This document shows, piece after piece, positions 35,625 to 45,310 of a DNA stretch of 64,000 bases. The position numbers were made by a program, and so were the translations under genes. Numbering within the stretch: position 1 is the stretch's first letter; each line of letters starts with the position of its first letter. Origin of the DNA: Colwellia sp. MB3u-45 (GTDB lineage: Bacteria > Pseudomonadota > Gammaproteobacteria > Enterobacterales > Alteromonadaceae). The stretch lies in the NCBI RefSeq assembly GCF_014077005.1, contig NZ_JACGVC010000046.1:62001-126000 (forward strand). The letters are read 5' to 3'. Below the pieces are notes generated by a model. The model did not search any database and had not been told where the DNA came from. It saw only the letters and a list, made by a program, of their open reading frames with translations.

Positions 35625-38600
35625 TTAGAAGCTACCGCGTACGCCCAATGAAATACGACGGCCACTATCAACAACGTCGAGTATTTGATTAGAGAAACGA
35701 CCACGGCTATGAGTGTATTCTTCAGTTAAGTTAATACCCTCAACAAACACGGTGATTTTTTCAGTGACATCAAAACTAGCACTAGCATCCCACTGTGCGT
35801 AATCTTCAACGTAAGTCACACCATCACCGCCACTTTGGCTAAGGCTTTGCAAGAAAGTATCACGCCAGTTGTAAGCGATACGTGCTTGTAATGGACCATT
35901 TTCATAAAAAGCCACTAAGTTAGCCGAGTCACTTAAACCGGTAACCGCAAATACTTGCGTAATGTCAGTATTATCAAGTTCAGCATCACTATCAACAAGT
36001 GTTGCGTTCGCTAAAAGACCAAAACCTGTGTCACCAAAAGTATGCTGGGCTGCAATTTCCCAACCGTCTACTATGGCTGATTCACCATTACTAGGAGCCG
36101 TATTAGTAAAAGTCGCCACACTATCTTCACTATCAGGCGCACTAACATCAGCACCCGTAGACGGATCTGTTAATAAACTACCATTAGCTGTTACAAAAGT
36201 TTTTGCTAGCTTGGTGTTGGTAATAAAGTTAGCAACATGCTTTCTAAAATAACCGGCAGAAACATAGCTTGCTTCGTCATAATACCACTCAAGTGACAAA
36301 TCTAAGTTATCAGAACTAAAGGGGACTAAAGCTGAATTACCACTTGATGACTGTAAGTTACCTTGACGAGTCGTTTGCAAAGAAGTGATAGGCCTTAAAC
36401 TACTTAAGGTAGGACGTGTTAAGGTTTTTGAAACGGCTACACGAGCAATTAAATCTTCATTTATTTCTAATTTAACACTGAAATTAGGTAAGATTTCACT
36501 GTAACTATTATTTTCCGTAAAGTTAGTTGTATCACCGTATGCCGCTAACATTTCAGTTGCATCCAGAATACGTAAACTTTGAGGGTTTGCTTGCGAAGCA
36601 CTCACCGCAACATCTGTAGTTTCATAGCGGAAACCTGCCGTACTATAAATAAACATATTGGCTATTTCGCCATAAAAATCAAGTTCTAAGTATAGAGATG
36701 CTGTTTCTTCTTCAACTTCAAAAGAGTTGTTGGTTTTAACGGCGTCAAAGTCGACACCTTCAATATTACCTAAGAAATCAAATAAGGCTTCACCATCAAA
36801 ACTTAACCATTGTGTCGGTGAACGGCCACTGCCACTTACGCTACTTAAAAAGTCATCACCGGCATCAAATACTTCCTGAGGGAAAGCGCTAACATCTGGA
36901 AAATCTTTATAGTTACAGTAAGTACAGTGAATACCGCTTTCATCATTATTCCAGGTATTTACCGTTTTAGTTTCAGACGAAAACATAGCGCCAAATCTTG
37001 CTTTAGCAAAACCTGTGTCGCCATCAGCCGCCCAAACACTGTCCCAGCGAAGTTGCGTAATATCGTCTTCAACTTCATCACCACCACGGATCATCACGTG
37101 TGCGCCGCTGTTAGCCGTATCTAAATAATCAGATACACCTGCAGGGGCAACATAATCAGGACTTGTCGGGTCTTGGTTAACACCATCGCCTTCTTGCTGA
37201 CCACTGTATATTGAATCATTGGCGGTTGCGAAGTCTGAGTAATAAGGCAAAATATTATCATCAAGATTCCATTGCACACGGTTAGCATAGCCTAATAACG
37301 CTAAGTTACCGCCTCGACCATTGTTAGCCGCGCGTGTCGCATTCGAGTTACTAATATCAAACTGCATGTTTAAGTTATCATTAACATCCCAGTCAAAATT
37401 AAGACCAAATGAAGTAGACTCTGTTAAACGGTCGCCCTTTTTCGCATGAAAATCCGTCGCTAAACCCACTTGTTGATACATCTCAGTAACCGTGCCATTT
37501 TCATCAACAACAATGTTTTCTGCGTTATCAGAAGTAAACCAGTGACCGTATGATGTGGTATCAGAATTAACATCAAAATCAGAATATAAAACATCTGCAG
37601 TAACAATTAAGTTATCGGCAGGCGCGTACTGTAAAACTAAATTAGCATTAGTACGTTCTCGTTTTTCAGTAGTAACTAAAGAATCAAAGTTTTGAGGAAT
37701 AAAGACGTTACCTACGTAATCATCTCCTGATGCTGTTTTTGGTGTCCCACGAGTGAATGATGAGTTTTCTCGCCAACCAGCAGATTGCGCTCTATTTAAA
37801 CGCGTTTCACGCTCTAAGTAAGAAACAGCAAATAAAGCACCAAAAGTGTCATCGTTAAAGGTATCACTGATTAATAAAGAGGCTTGTGGTGTGGTCTCTT
37901 CACTATTGCCATCGTAAATACCTTTAAGGCTACCCGCTAACTTAAAGCCACCAATAGCGAAAGGTTTAGCTGTTTCAATATTAATAGTAGAACCGATACC
38001 ACCAGACTGCATAGTGGCTGTCGATGTTTTATGCACATCTAGCGTTTTCACCATTTCAGCCGCAATAGTGTCAAAACTAAAATCGCGACCTGCGCTTTCA
38101 GTTGCTTGTTGACGACCATTAACTAATACCGTGTTAAATTGTGGACCAAAACCACGAACAGTAATTTTTTGACCTTCGCCGCCGGAACGATCAATTGAAA
38201 CACCTGAGATACGTTGCAGTGACTCTGCAAGGTTAGTGTCTGGAAACTTACCTATGTCTTCTGCTGAAACTGAATCTACAACACCACTTGCTTCACGCTT
38301 GGTGTCCATAGCACGGCTCAGTGCCCCCCGAATCCCCCGAACTTCAATGATTTCTACTTCTTTAGCTGTACTTGCTGTTTCTGCAATTGAAGGTGCCGCT
38401 GCGACTGTAGTTAAAACCGCTAATACTGCACTTGCTACTTTATTTTTTTTATAATGTGCCATGTTGTTTGTTCTCTCAAATCTTGAATCTATTAAGATAG
38501 ATAACTGCCCACTCTCGCTAATATCTGTTTTAAGCCCGGTATTTCTGAGTAACTTATTCAGCGCATTCATCACAGAAAAACTACCTGAAACTCGATTTGT

Positions 38601-38900
38601 TTGCTTATCCGCAATTTTATTTAACGGAAAAAGTAACGTTATATCGGCCTGTTCAGCAAAACTTATTAACGATATGTCGGCTCTTTGTCTGGGAATATTG
38701 AAAGATATTTTTTCCTTGGCATGCACCCAACTAGGTAGGCTAAAAAGCATAACAATACAGAAAAAATGTACTTTAAATTTCAAATATTCCACATGTATAG
38801 ATTTTCGCCATACATAAAACAAAGACGACTGGTCTATTTTTTTCCTCCATAAGGATTTCGAAATTATGGTTAAATTATTTTTTGAGAGAAAACCCAGCAT
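35625..38900 (-). CDS. TonB-dependent receptor with N-terminal STN domain
   Basis: A 1091-residue outer-membrane transporter. In order: basic N-terminus and signal peptide (cut near WVHA-KEK, about residue 62), an STN signalling domain (about 63-140), then a second signal-like segment (about 146-172). The TonB box EIIEVRGIRG, a plug domain (VDSVSAEDIGKFPDTNLAESLQ) and a beta-barrel ending in Phe follow. It resembles the TIGR01782 type used for large sugars. The STN domain contacts a FecR-type regulator, encoded divergently. A shorter start at 38462 (946 residues) would drop STN. Confidence 0.92.
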   Translation of the reverse strand: MLGFLSKNNLTIISKSLWRKKIDQSSLFYVWRKSIHVEYLKFKVHFFCIVMLFSLPSWVHAKEKISFNIPRQRADISLISFAEQADITLLFPLNKIADKQTNRVSGSFSVMNALNKLLRNTGLKTDISESGQLSILIDSRFERTNNMAHYKKNKVASAVLAVLTTVAAAPSIAETASTAKEVEIIEVRGIRGALSRAMDTKREASGVVDSVSAEDIGKFPDTNLAESLQRISGVSIDRSGGEGQKITVRGFGPQFNTVLVNGRQQATESAGRDFSFDTIAAEMVKTLDVHKTSTATMQSGGIGSTINIETAKPFAIGGFKLAGSLKGIYDGNSEETTPQASLLISDTFNDDTFGALFAVSYLERETRLNRAQSAGWRENSSFTRGTPKTASGDDYVGNVFIPQNFDSLVTTEKRERTNANLVLQYAPADNLIVTADVLYSDFDVNSDTTSYGHWFTSDNAENIVVDENGTVTEMYQQVGLATDFHAKKGDRLTESTSFGLNFDWDVNDNLNMQFDISNSNATRAANNGRGGNLALLGYANRVQWNLDDNILPYYSDFATANDSIYSGQQEGDGVNQDPTSPDYVAPAGVSDYLDTANSGAHVMIRGGDEVEDDITQLRWDSVWAADGDTGFAKARFGAMFSSETKTVNTWNNDESGIHCTYCNYKDFPDVSAFPQEVFDAGDDFLSSVSGSGRSPTQWLSFDGEALFDFLGNIEGVDFDAVKTNNSFEVEEETASLYLELDFYGEIANMFIYSTAGFRYETTDVAVSASQANPQSLRILDATEMLAAYGDTTNFTENNSYSEILPNFSVKLEINEDLIARVAVSKTLTRPTLSSLRPITSLQTTRQGNLQSSSGNSALVPFSSDNLDLSLEWYYDEASYVSAGYFRKHVANFITNTKLAKTFVTANGSLLTDPSTGADVSAPDSEDSVATFTNTAPSNGESAIVDGWEIAAQHTFGDTGFGLLANATLVDSDAELDNTDITQVFAVTGLSDSANLVAFYENGPLQARIAYNWRDTFLQSLSQSGGDGVTYVEDYAQWDASASFDVTEKITVFVEGINLTEEYTHSRGRFSNQILDVVDSGRRISLGVRGSF

Positions 38901-39385
38901 TACTTTTTTTAAGCCTTATTTAATTTTTATGGTGCTTTTTTTTGGCAAAAAACGAAAGACGAATAAAACAAAAATATAAACCAAGTGGCCACCCACTGAC
39001 TTTTAGACTTGCTTAACGTTACTGTTTATATTTTATTTATTACAACTACTTGCTCAAAATCATGGTATTTATTTTATTTATGGCAACTAAATTACAACTG
39101 ATCGACCTTATTCAACTCTACGCAGAATTACAAGTGATGAATAGATTCAATAAATTCGATAGCAGCGGTTTTTGTAAAGCACATTTAAAATGTGTGGCTA
39201 ATATCTTTGAGTTCTCTTTGAGTGAATTTTCAGCTCTCTGATTAAAATGGCACAGTAACTTTTTTAGTCGCTGCTTTTTAGTATCCGCTTTGAAAAATAA
39301 ATATTTGTTAATAGGTTATAATATGTCATTTATTGCTAGCGGATTTTTTAACATGAATCGTCTTAATGGTTACTAAGGTAATTTA
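38901..39385. other. Divergent promoter region of the receptor and fecI-like genes
   Basis: About 485 AT-rich bases. A TATAAT at 39317-39322 points toward the sigma-factor gene, but its -35 partner TTGAAA (39290) is too distant to be sure. A 63-residue frame at 39050 was not accepted. The receptor promoter, presumably read by the ECF sigma factor, could not be identified. Confidence 0.4.
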
Positions 39386-40024
39386 ATGGTTTGCACATCA
39401 AACGTTAACTATAAATCATTACCAAAAATTACAATAATAAATAGAAGTAACCTAATGTCGAGCGACACCTTATTTTATAAAATATATTTAGCATCGAGAA
39501 AAAGTATTTCTCGCGTGGTATCTCGCATTGTTCCTCCGGATGAAATTGAAGATATTGTTCAAGAAACCTATGTACGTATTTGCCAAATAGAAAATAAAGA
39601 AAATATTACTTCACCAAAATCGTTTATGTATAGAACAGCACGGAACTTAGCGCTAGATTATCAAAAAAGAGCCGGTGTTAAACTTGTTGACCGTGTTGAC
39701 GATCTACAAGCTTTGGAGTATTTATTATCAAATGACGTTGATGAAATGTATGAAAACACTTTAATTAACAATGAATTTTCGCACTTTTGCGAAGCCGTCA
39801 GACAATTACCCACACAATGTCGCAAAGTTTTTGTATTAAAAAAAGTGTATGGATATTCGCAGCGTGAGATCGCTGCTCAATTAGGCCTTAGTGAAAGTAC
39901 CGTGGAAAAACATATAGCAACCGGCATGAAGCGTTGCACGCTATTTATGCGAAACATTAATAAACTAGAGAGTAAATCTTCTGCTAGCACTTCTCAAAGT
40001 ATTGCTGGAGGCACTCATGAATAA
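39386..40024 (+). CDS. ECF sigma factor, FecI-like
   Basis: A 212-residue sigma-70 family protein. Region 2 is at about residues 45-70 (PPDEIEDIVQETYVRI). Region 4 is at about 160-195 (LPTQCRKVFVLKKVYGYSQREIAAQLGLSESTVEKHI). The ATG at 39386 has AAGG seven bases ahead; a start at 39455 is possible. It overlaps the fecR-like gene by eight bases. By family knowledge FecI sigma factors start transcription of the TonB receptor when the receptor's STN domain signals through FecR. Confidence 0.92.
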   Translation: MVCTSNVNYKSLPKITIINRSNLMSSDTLFYKIYLASRKSISRVVSRIVPPDEIEDIVQETYVRICQIENKENITSPKSFMYRTARNLALDYQKRAGVKLVDRVDDLQALEYLLSNDVDEMYENTLINNEFSHFCEAVRQLPTQCRKVFVLKKVYGYSQREIAAQLGLSESTVEKHIATGMKRCTLFMRNINKLESKSSASTSQSIAGGTHE

Positions 40025-41102
40025 TGTTCATCAAATTAATAAAAAATCGACTCAACAGCAATCTGCTGAGCGGTTAGAAGAAACCCGCTTAAATGATGCT
40101 AGCGATTGGATCGCTAAATTAGATCGTGGCTTAACGACATTAGAAAAAAAGCAGCTAACTGAATGGTTATCGACTGATGTTTTAAATATTGAAGTTTTAT
40201 TTGAAGTAGCGCAAATGTGGGACAAGATGGACCACTTAAGTCGTTTATCTGATATTTTTCCGCAAGCGAATGTTAAGAAAAAACAAACAAGAAATGCTAT
40301 TACCGCTGTGGCTGCTTCATTTATTGTCGCATTAACGCTTATGCTTTATCAAAGTGGCTCCAACCTTTTACCTTTTGCCCAAAGCACATCTGCTATCGTT
40401 GCAATGCAGGCAAGTTATCAAACCAATATTGGTGAAAGTAATACCATTAATTTACCTGACAACAGTAAAATAGTGCTTAACACTAATAGTTTTGTACAAG
40501 TTAAATATAGCCAAAACTCTCGAATAATTGAGTTACTACGTGGTGAAATTCATATCGATGTGGCACACGACACCGCACGACCTTTAAGTGTTATTGTTGG
40601 AGGTAAAGTTATTCAAGCCGTGGGCACTGCTTTTAACGTCGAAGTGCGCAATGAATTAGTCGAATTGATTGTCACCGACGGGAAAGTGTTAGTCGCACAA
40701 AAAGATAATACCCTTGACGATGGCATTGAGCAGATAGCAAAAAGACTACCAAAAAATTCGATGGCGATATCAAAAGGCGAAAAAGTCGACTTAGACACAT
40801 CAGGTAAAACACAAGAGAAAGTCAGAAAAGTAGACCCCATAGAAATGGCGGCTAACTTAAGCTGGCGTCAGGGCAATTTAATATTTCGTGGTGAGTCGCT
40901 TGCAGACACAATGACAGAAATTAGCCGCTATACTGATATAGAATTTGAATTAGCTGATGATAAAGAACTTCAAAAAATACAAGTCGCTGGTATGTTTAAA
41001 ACAGGTGATGTCACTGGCTTACTTGATGTGCTGACACGTAATTTTAATATTAGCTATCAAAAAGTTGGCCCACATAAAATCGTCTTAAAATATGCTGGCT
41101 AA
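40017..41102 (+). CDS. FecR family anti-sigma/sensor protein
   Basis: A 361-residue protein. A cytoplasmic N-terminal domain (RLNDASDWIAKLDRGLTTLEKKQLTEW, near residue 25) precedes one membrane helix near 94-112. The periplasmic FecR domain (about 125-260, with INLPDNSKIVLNTNSFVQVKY) and a C-terminal STN-like half (about 280-355) follow. The ATG at 40017 has GGAGG five bases ahead and overlaps the sigma gene; a TTG at 40002 is less likely. It relays receptor occupancy to the sigma factor. Confidence 0.92.
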   Translation: MNNVHQINKKSTQQQSAERLEETRLNDASDWIAKLDRGLTTLEKKQLTEWLSTDVLNIEVLFEVAQMWDKMDHLSRLSDIFPQANVKKKQTRNAITAVAASFIVALTLMLYQSGSNLLPFAQSTSAIVAMQASYQTNIGESNTINLPDNSKIVLNTNSFVQVKYSQNSRIIELLRGEIHIDVAHDTARPLSVIVGGKVIQAVGTAFNVEVRNELVELIVTDGKVLVAQKDNTLDDGIEQIAKRLPKNSMAISKGEKVDLDTSGKTQEKVRKVDPIEMAANLSWRQGNLIFRGESLADTMTEISRYTDIEFELADDKELQKIQVAGMFKTGDVTGLLDVLTRNFNISYQKVGPHKIVLKYAG

Positions 41103-41123
41103 CACTTGCATCATATGAAAACC

Positions 41124-41152
41124 AAAGGCTTAGCTTTTCATATTAAGCCTTT
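41124..41152 (+). terminator. Hairpin after the fecR-like gene
   Basis: Nine-bp perfect stem AAAGGCTTA/TAAGCCTTT with an 11-base loop, 21 bases after the stop. The following sequence is A-rich rather than T-rich, so a second terminator at 41184 may do the work. Confidence 0.5.
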
Positions 41153-41183
41153 AAAAAAAGCCTTTAAACCACCGTTCTAGATT

Positions 41184-41214
41184 GACCATTATGAAAAATA
41201 ATGGTCTTTTTATT
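41184..41214 (+). terminator. Intrinsic terminator before the MFS gene
   Basis: Perfect 9-bp stem GACCATTAT/ATAATGGTC with loop GAAAA, followed by TTTTTATTT. It separates the fecR-like gene from the transporter gene. Confidence 0.85.
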
Positions 41215-41240
41215 TCAAGCGCTTAATTAAAAAATCAACA

Positions 41241-41264
41241 CAATAACAATAACAATAACAATAA
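41241..41264 (+). repeat. Hexanucleotide repeat (CAATAA)x4
   Basis: Four perfect copies of CAATAA end just before the AAGGA ribosome site of the MFS transporter gene. Copy-number change would alter the untranslated leader, not the reading frame. Confidence 0.85.
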
Positions 41265-41274
41265 AGGAAAAAGC

Positions 41275-42717
41275 ATGACTGAACAAACACATTTAGCTGG
41301 TTTAAATGGCACACAACAAACGCCAGAAGAGGTTAATGCCTCGTTTTTATATGTACTCTTTATTTCTTCTGTCGCTGCGTTAGGTGGTTTTCTTTTTGGT
41401 TTCGACTCCGGCGTTATCAATGGCACAGTGACAGCGTTAGGCAATGCTTTTCAATCCAATGATGTGGCAACCGGATTTAATGTCGCCTCTGTTTTATTAG
41501 GTTGTGCCGTCGGCGCATTAATGGCTGGACCGATTTCTGACCGTTTCGGCCGTAAACCCATTATGATTGTTACCGCCATAATATTTGCTATCAGTGCCTT
41601 TGGCTCAGGGATATCAGATTCTTCTATTGAGTTTATTTTTTATCGACTCATTGGCGGCTTGGGCATTGGTGCTGCATCTGTTTTAGCACCGGCTTATATT
41701 GCAGAAGTTGCACCTGTTGCCTTGCGTGGTCGCCTAGCAACTCTTCAACAACTCGCCATAGTACTAGGTTTATTTGCCGCATTTTTAAGTAATTATATTA
41801 TCGCCTCATCAGCAGGAAGCGCAGAAAATTCATTTTTACTCGAACTGTCAGCTTGGCGATGGATGTTTTGGGTCGAATTAATACCAGCGACATTGTTTTT
41901 AATTGGTGTGTTATTTATTCCAGAATCACCACGTTATTTAGTGGCGAAAGGTAATATGAAACAAGCACATGATGTGTTTAAAAAAATATCAGCCGGCACT
42001 GAAGATAAGCTTATTGATGAAGTAAAAACATCATTACACGGCAATAAGAAAACTCATATTGCCGATTTATTTATTGAAGGTAAAAAGAATATACATCCCA
42101 TTATTTGGGTCGGTATTGCACTTTCTGTTTTTCAGCAATTTGTCGGTATTAATGTTGTTTTTTATTATGGCGCTGAGCTATGGCAAGCGGCAGGTTTTGA
42201 TGAGTCGCAATCGCTCTTAATCAATGTAATGACGGGAACAACCAATATAATCTCAACCTTTATTGCTATTGCTTTAATAGACAAGATTGGCCGAAAGCCT
42301 TTGTTATTAGTAGGCAGTATCGGCATGTTTATCAGTTTAGGCATCTTAAGCTTTATTTTTGGTAGTGCCGGCTTTGATGAATTAGGTAAAGTAGCATTGT
42401 CTGATGCGATGGGCACTTTCGCTTTGGTTACCGCTAACTTATTTGTTGTGTTTTTTGGCTTAAGTTGGGGCCCAGTAGTTTGGGTATTATTAGGCGAAAT
42501 GTTTAATAATCGTATCCGTGGTGCCGCTTTAGCAATTGCCGCTAGTGCCCAATGGATCGCAAACTTTGCCATTACCATGACCTTCCCTATTATATTAGGC
42601 TCAATTGGTTTAGCCGGCGCTTACGGTTTATACACCATATCTGCGTTTATCAGTATTTTCTTTGTCGTGAAATATATCAAAGAAACCCGTGGCGTTCGTT
42701 TAGAAGAAATGGAGTAA
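41275..42717 (+). CDS. Sugar porter family MFS transporter
   Basis: A 480-residue, twelve-helix transporter of the sugar porter family. Signatures include GGFLFGFDSGVINGT in helix 1, DRFGRKPIMIV between helices 2 and 3, RLIGGLGIGAASVLAPAYIAE, PESPRYLVAKG after helix 6 and DKIGRKPLLLV between 8 and 9. It carries a monosaccharide across the inner membrane, probably with H+ or Na+. It is placed after the fecI/fecR-like genes and the TonB receptor that would import the oligosaccharide. Confidence 0.93.
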   Translation: MTEQTHLAGLNGTQQTPEEVNASFLYVLFISSVAALGGFLFGFDSGVINGTVTALGNAFQSNDVATGFNVASVLLGCAVGALMAGPISDRFGRKPIMIVTAIIFAISAFGSGISDSSIEFIFYRLIGGLGIGAASVLAPAYIAEVAPVALRGRLATLQQLAIVLGLFAAFLSNYIIASSAGSAENSFLLELSAWRWMFWVELIPATLFLIGVLFIPESPRYLVAKGNMKQAHDVFKKISAGTEDKLIDEVKTSLHGNKKTHIADLFIEGKKNIHPIIWVGIALSVFQQFVGINVVFYYGAELWQAAGFDESQSLLINVMTGTTNIISTFIAIALIDKIGRKPLLLVGSIGMFISLGILSFIFGSAGFDELGKVALSDAMGTFALVTANLFVVFFGLSWGPVVWVLLGEMFNNRIRGAALAIAASAQWIANFAITMTFPIILGSIGLAGAYGLYTISAFISIFFVVKYIKETRGVRLEEME

Positions 42718-42817
42718 CCTTTCAGGTTGATAAGGTTCGTAAGCTTAAATGCGATCGAACCTTGTTCTTTATGCCATGGTTGATCAAATTGACAAAGTAA
42801 GTGAACCAAGTGGTGTG

Positions 42818-42842
42818 AATATAATTTACCTGTTCATAACAT
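42818..42842. repeat. Shared 25-bp upstream segment, copy 1
   Basis: TTTACCTGTTCATAACAT with AATATAA before it; the same 25 bases with one difference recur at 49005-49029. Located 84 bases before the start of the DUF457-type gene. Confidence 0.55.
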
Positions 42843-42925
42843 AGAAAGTGGCTGTATTAACTGATCTAGCATTGAGGGTTAAGGCGTAGTATAAGGTTAA
42901 TCAATGTGAAATTAACAAGGTCATT

Positions 42926-43972
42926 ATGGATTCATTAACACAAATTGTCTTGGGTGGCGCGGTGGGTTATGCGGTATTAGGCAACAAAGTTGGTTACAAA
43001 GCCGCTATTTATGGTGCTATTTTAGGGACCTTGCCTGACTTAGATGTTTTCCTGCCATACAGTGGTGACGTAGAAGCTTTTACTTACCATCGAGGATTCA
43101 GCCACTCGCTATTAATACACTTGTTAATCAGTCCTTTTATTGCCTGGCTACTAATCAAATGTCATCAAGCTACAGCAATTTATAAGAAGCACTGGTTTTG
43201 GCTGGTTTTCCTTTGTTTATCTACCCATGCGATTTTAGATAGCTTCACGGTTTATGGTACACAATTGTTGTGGCCTATCACTGAATATCCCTTTGCCGTC
43301 TCTAATTTATTTATTATTGATCCCCTGTATACCTTGCCGCTATTGTTTGCGTTTATTGTTATTTTTCTGCCCAAAATTAAGCCAGCAAGGGTCACAAAAA
43401 TTAATCATTTTGCATTAGCCATAAGCTGCCTTTATATTTGTTGGTCTTTAACCGCAAAATTTTATATCGACAAAAAAGTAACCATTGCGCTGAACGATAG
43501 GCAGATAAAAGTCGACCATTATTTGAGTGCACCTGCGCCTTTTTCCACCTTACTTTGGCGGGTATTGGTCATGTCAGACGGTCAATATTACGAGGGTTAT
43601 GTCTCTGTATTTGACTCAGCGTCGGATGTGAGTTTAGAGGCCTATCATTCGTCAGATGCTCTACTGACTAATATCAAAGATGAATGGGATGTACAGAGGC
43701 TTCAATGGTTCACTAAAGGTTTTTATTCAGTCAAAGCAGAAGAACAGAATATTGTTTTATCTGATTTACGTATGGGTGCGGAATGCCGTTATGTGTTCAA
43801 TTTTATTCTCGGCGAGCAAACTAGCACTGGGATTGTTAAAAGCGATGTTGAGAAGGTGAGTGATAGGCCTGATTTAAGTATGCTTGGCAATGTTTGGGAT
43901 AGAATTTGGGATGCTTCAGTTTCATTGGCTCCGCTTAAAAAAAGCGGCGTGTGTGTCAATAGGGACAGTTGA
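42926..43972 (+). CDS. Membrane metal-dependent hydrolase (YdjM/DUF457 type)
   Basis: A 348-residue protein. The N-terminus MDSLTQIVLGGAVGYAVLG, LGTLPDLDVFLPY and YHRGFSHSLLIHLL are characteristic of the YdjM/DUF457 family of inner-membrane putative hydrolases. Several helices occupy the first 180 residues; the rest is an extramembrane domain. Metal-binding residues are probably the Asp pair in PDLD and His in HRGFSHS. It was named as a hydrolase from sequence alone. AAGG precedes the ATG. No operon partner. Confidence 0.82.
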   Translation: MDSLTQIVLGGAVGYAVLGNKVGYKAAIYGAILGTLPDLDVFLPYSGDVEAFTYHRGFSHSLLIHLLISPFIAWLLIKCHQATAIYKKHWFWLVFLCLSTHAILDSFTVYGTQLLWPITEYPFAVSNLFIIDPLYTLPLLFAFIVIFLPKIKPARVTKINHFALAISCLYICWSLTAKFYIDKKVTIALNDRQIKVDHYLSAPAPFSTLLWRVLVMSDGQYYEGYVSVFDSASDVSLEAYHSSDALLTNIKDEWDVQRLQWFTKGFYSVKAEEQNIVLSDLRMGAECRYVFNFILGEQTSTGIVKSDVEKVSDRPDLSMLGNVWDRIWDASVSLAPLKKSGVCVNRDS

Positions 43973-44455
43973 TTTTATAGCGACGTTTAACAAAACGGGC
44001 ATGTTGAGTAGTGCATGCGCCCGATCGAGCCAACGAACAGCATTGTAAACCAGACAAACCGACATTAGCACTGATGATTAACCTTAGCTTCTCCCCGCTA
44101 ATTGCTGTCCCTTTTAGCATGGTTACTAAGGCTCACTACTGCCACTTTGCTGACCTAATTTACACACAAATTTTTCTTAATAAATAGTCCACTTATCCAC
44201 CATTGTGGCCGTTCATCATCGAATTATTAATGCTAACTTTGTGCGCATTGTTGACGTTAGAGTTTGCTTTACAAACGGCAGCTAAAAGCGGTCTAAAATC
44301 ACAAGTAATAATCACCTCAATTAATGGCAACTAAGATACGCTAGCTGACATTTCAATATCTATTTTAAACTTCTATCGTTTTCCAATTTTTTTGTTCCAA
44401 CTATAGGTTACAATGTCCCTTGTTAATTTAGTGCCTATTGAGTAAGTCATAAAGT
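43973..44455. other. Gene-poor gap with a dispersed-repeat relic
   Basis: About 480 bases. The segment 44221-44259 (GAATTATTAATGCTAAC, then TTTGTGCGCATTGTTGAC) is shared in part with 44838-44896 and 46597-46664. No frame or RNA recognised. Confidence 0.45.
44221..44259. repeat. Dispersed repeat, copy a
   Basis: Shares GAATTATTAA and TTTGTGCGCATTGTTGACGT with copies b and c further right. Degenerate in between. Confidence 0.55.
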
Positions 44456-44755
44456 ATGAAAATGAGTAAAATCTGCCATCGTTTGAACAATAAGTTATTG
44501 GCTGTATTAGACCAAATCAATGAAGAGGCAAAGCAAGTCGGTGGTTTTAGTCATATAAGTCACACTGTTCAGTTCGATTGCTTCCCTGCCAGTTTATTAG
44601 TGCACTGCCATTTTAGTGAAGCACAAAAGCTACGTGTTGCACAGAGCAGTCATGCTGAAACCAAATTACAAAAGCAGTTGCATAAATTTCTTTTTAAAAA
44701 AGGAATCGTGTTAAAAAATCCTAAAATGAATTTAAAACTGCAAGGTCCGGCTTAG
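44456..44755 (+). CDS. Hypothetical protein, 99 residues
   Basis: A basic cytoplasmic protein: MKMSKICHRLNNKLLAVLDQINEEAKQVGGFSH, then VQFDCFPASLLVHCHFSEAQKL, ending in a Lys-rich tail (KFLFKKGIVLKNPKMNLKL). The pattern of a helix, two strands and a helix suggests a small folded domain, but I recognise no family. The ribosome site is weak and a second ATG two codons on is possible. It sits in the accessory stretch between two gaps. Confidence 0.55.
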   Translation: MKMSKICHRLNNKLLAVLDQINEEAKQVGGFSHISHTVQFDCFPASLLVHCHFSEAQKLRVAQSSHAETKLQKQLHKFLFKKGIVLKNPKMNLKLQGPA

Positions 44756-45310
44756 CATCAAACAGACTATATTTCACAAGTTGTGTAATAAATATTTAGC
44801 TAGATGGATAATACTCTAATACTCACTGACCAGACGTCAACAAAGCCACCACAGCGGTCATACCCTTTTGAATTATTAACGATCACTTTGTGCGCAGAGC
44901 AGAAGTGATATTTTGAAAATGTAGGTGTTTATCGAGGTCAACCGAACACCAGTTAGTTGACTTAAGCAGGTTGATAGCCAACTTAATAATCATTGGCATA
45001 GCGGACGTTCTCAAAATCGGTTGTGAGATTAATTTCATTATCAAGAAACAAAATACAATAATAGAACGAGAATCATATCTTTGACTGCTTCGACTCATTC
45101 CTACCGTTCGTTTTCTCTATCGGAACGTTTATTTTTGGCTATATTAAGAAACCGTGGCTAATATGCCTTAACAACTTCTCTTAGTCGTTTCTAATTAAAT
45201 TGGATCGCATGAGACCGAAAATCCTTGGTGCTGTTTACAAGATTTTTATCCAAAGGTTGTCGCGTGGGATATGCATTTATTATTGAATATAACAATGAGG
45301 TATAGCTTTA
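44756..45310. other. Gap with dispersed-repeat copy b
   Basis: About 555 bases containing the repeat at 44838-44896 and no accepted gene. A 71-residue minus-strand frame (44883-45098) has no ribosome site and overlaps the repeat. Confidence 0.45.
44838..44896. repeat. Dispersed repeat, copy b
   Basis: Starts CAACAAAGCCACCA and ends GATCACTTTGTGCGCA; about 59 bases that match 46597-46655 at all but about eight positions. Confidence 0.75.

Noticed and set aside
39050-39241. 63-residue frame between the TonB receptor and sigma-factor genes
   Set aside because: No ribosome site, no recognisable domain, and it lies in the divergent promoter region.
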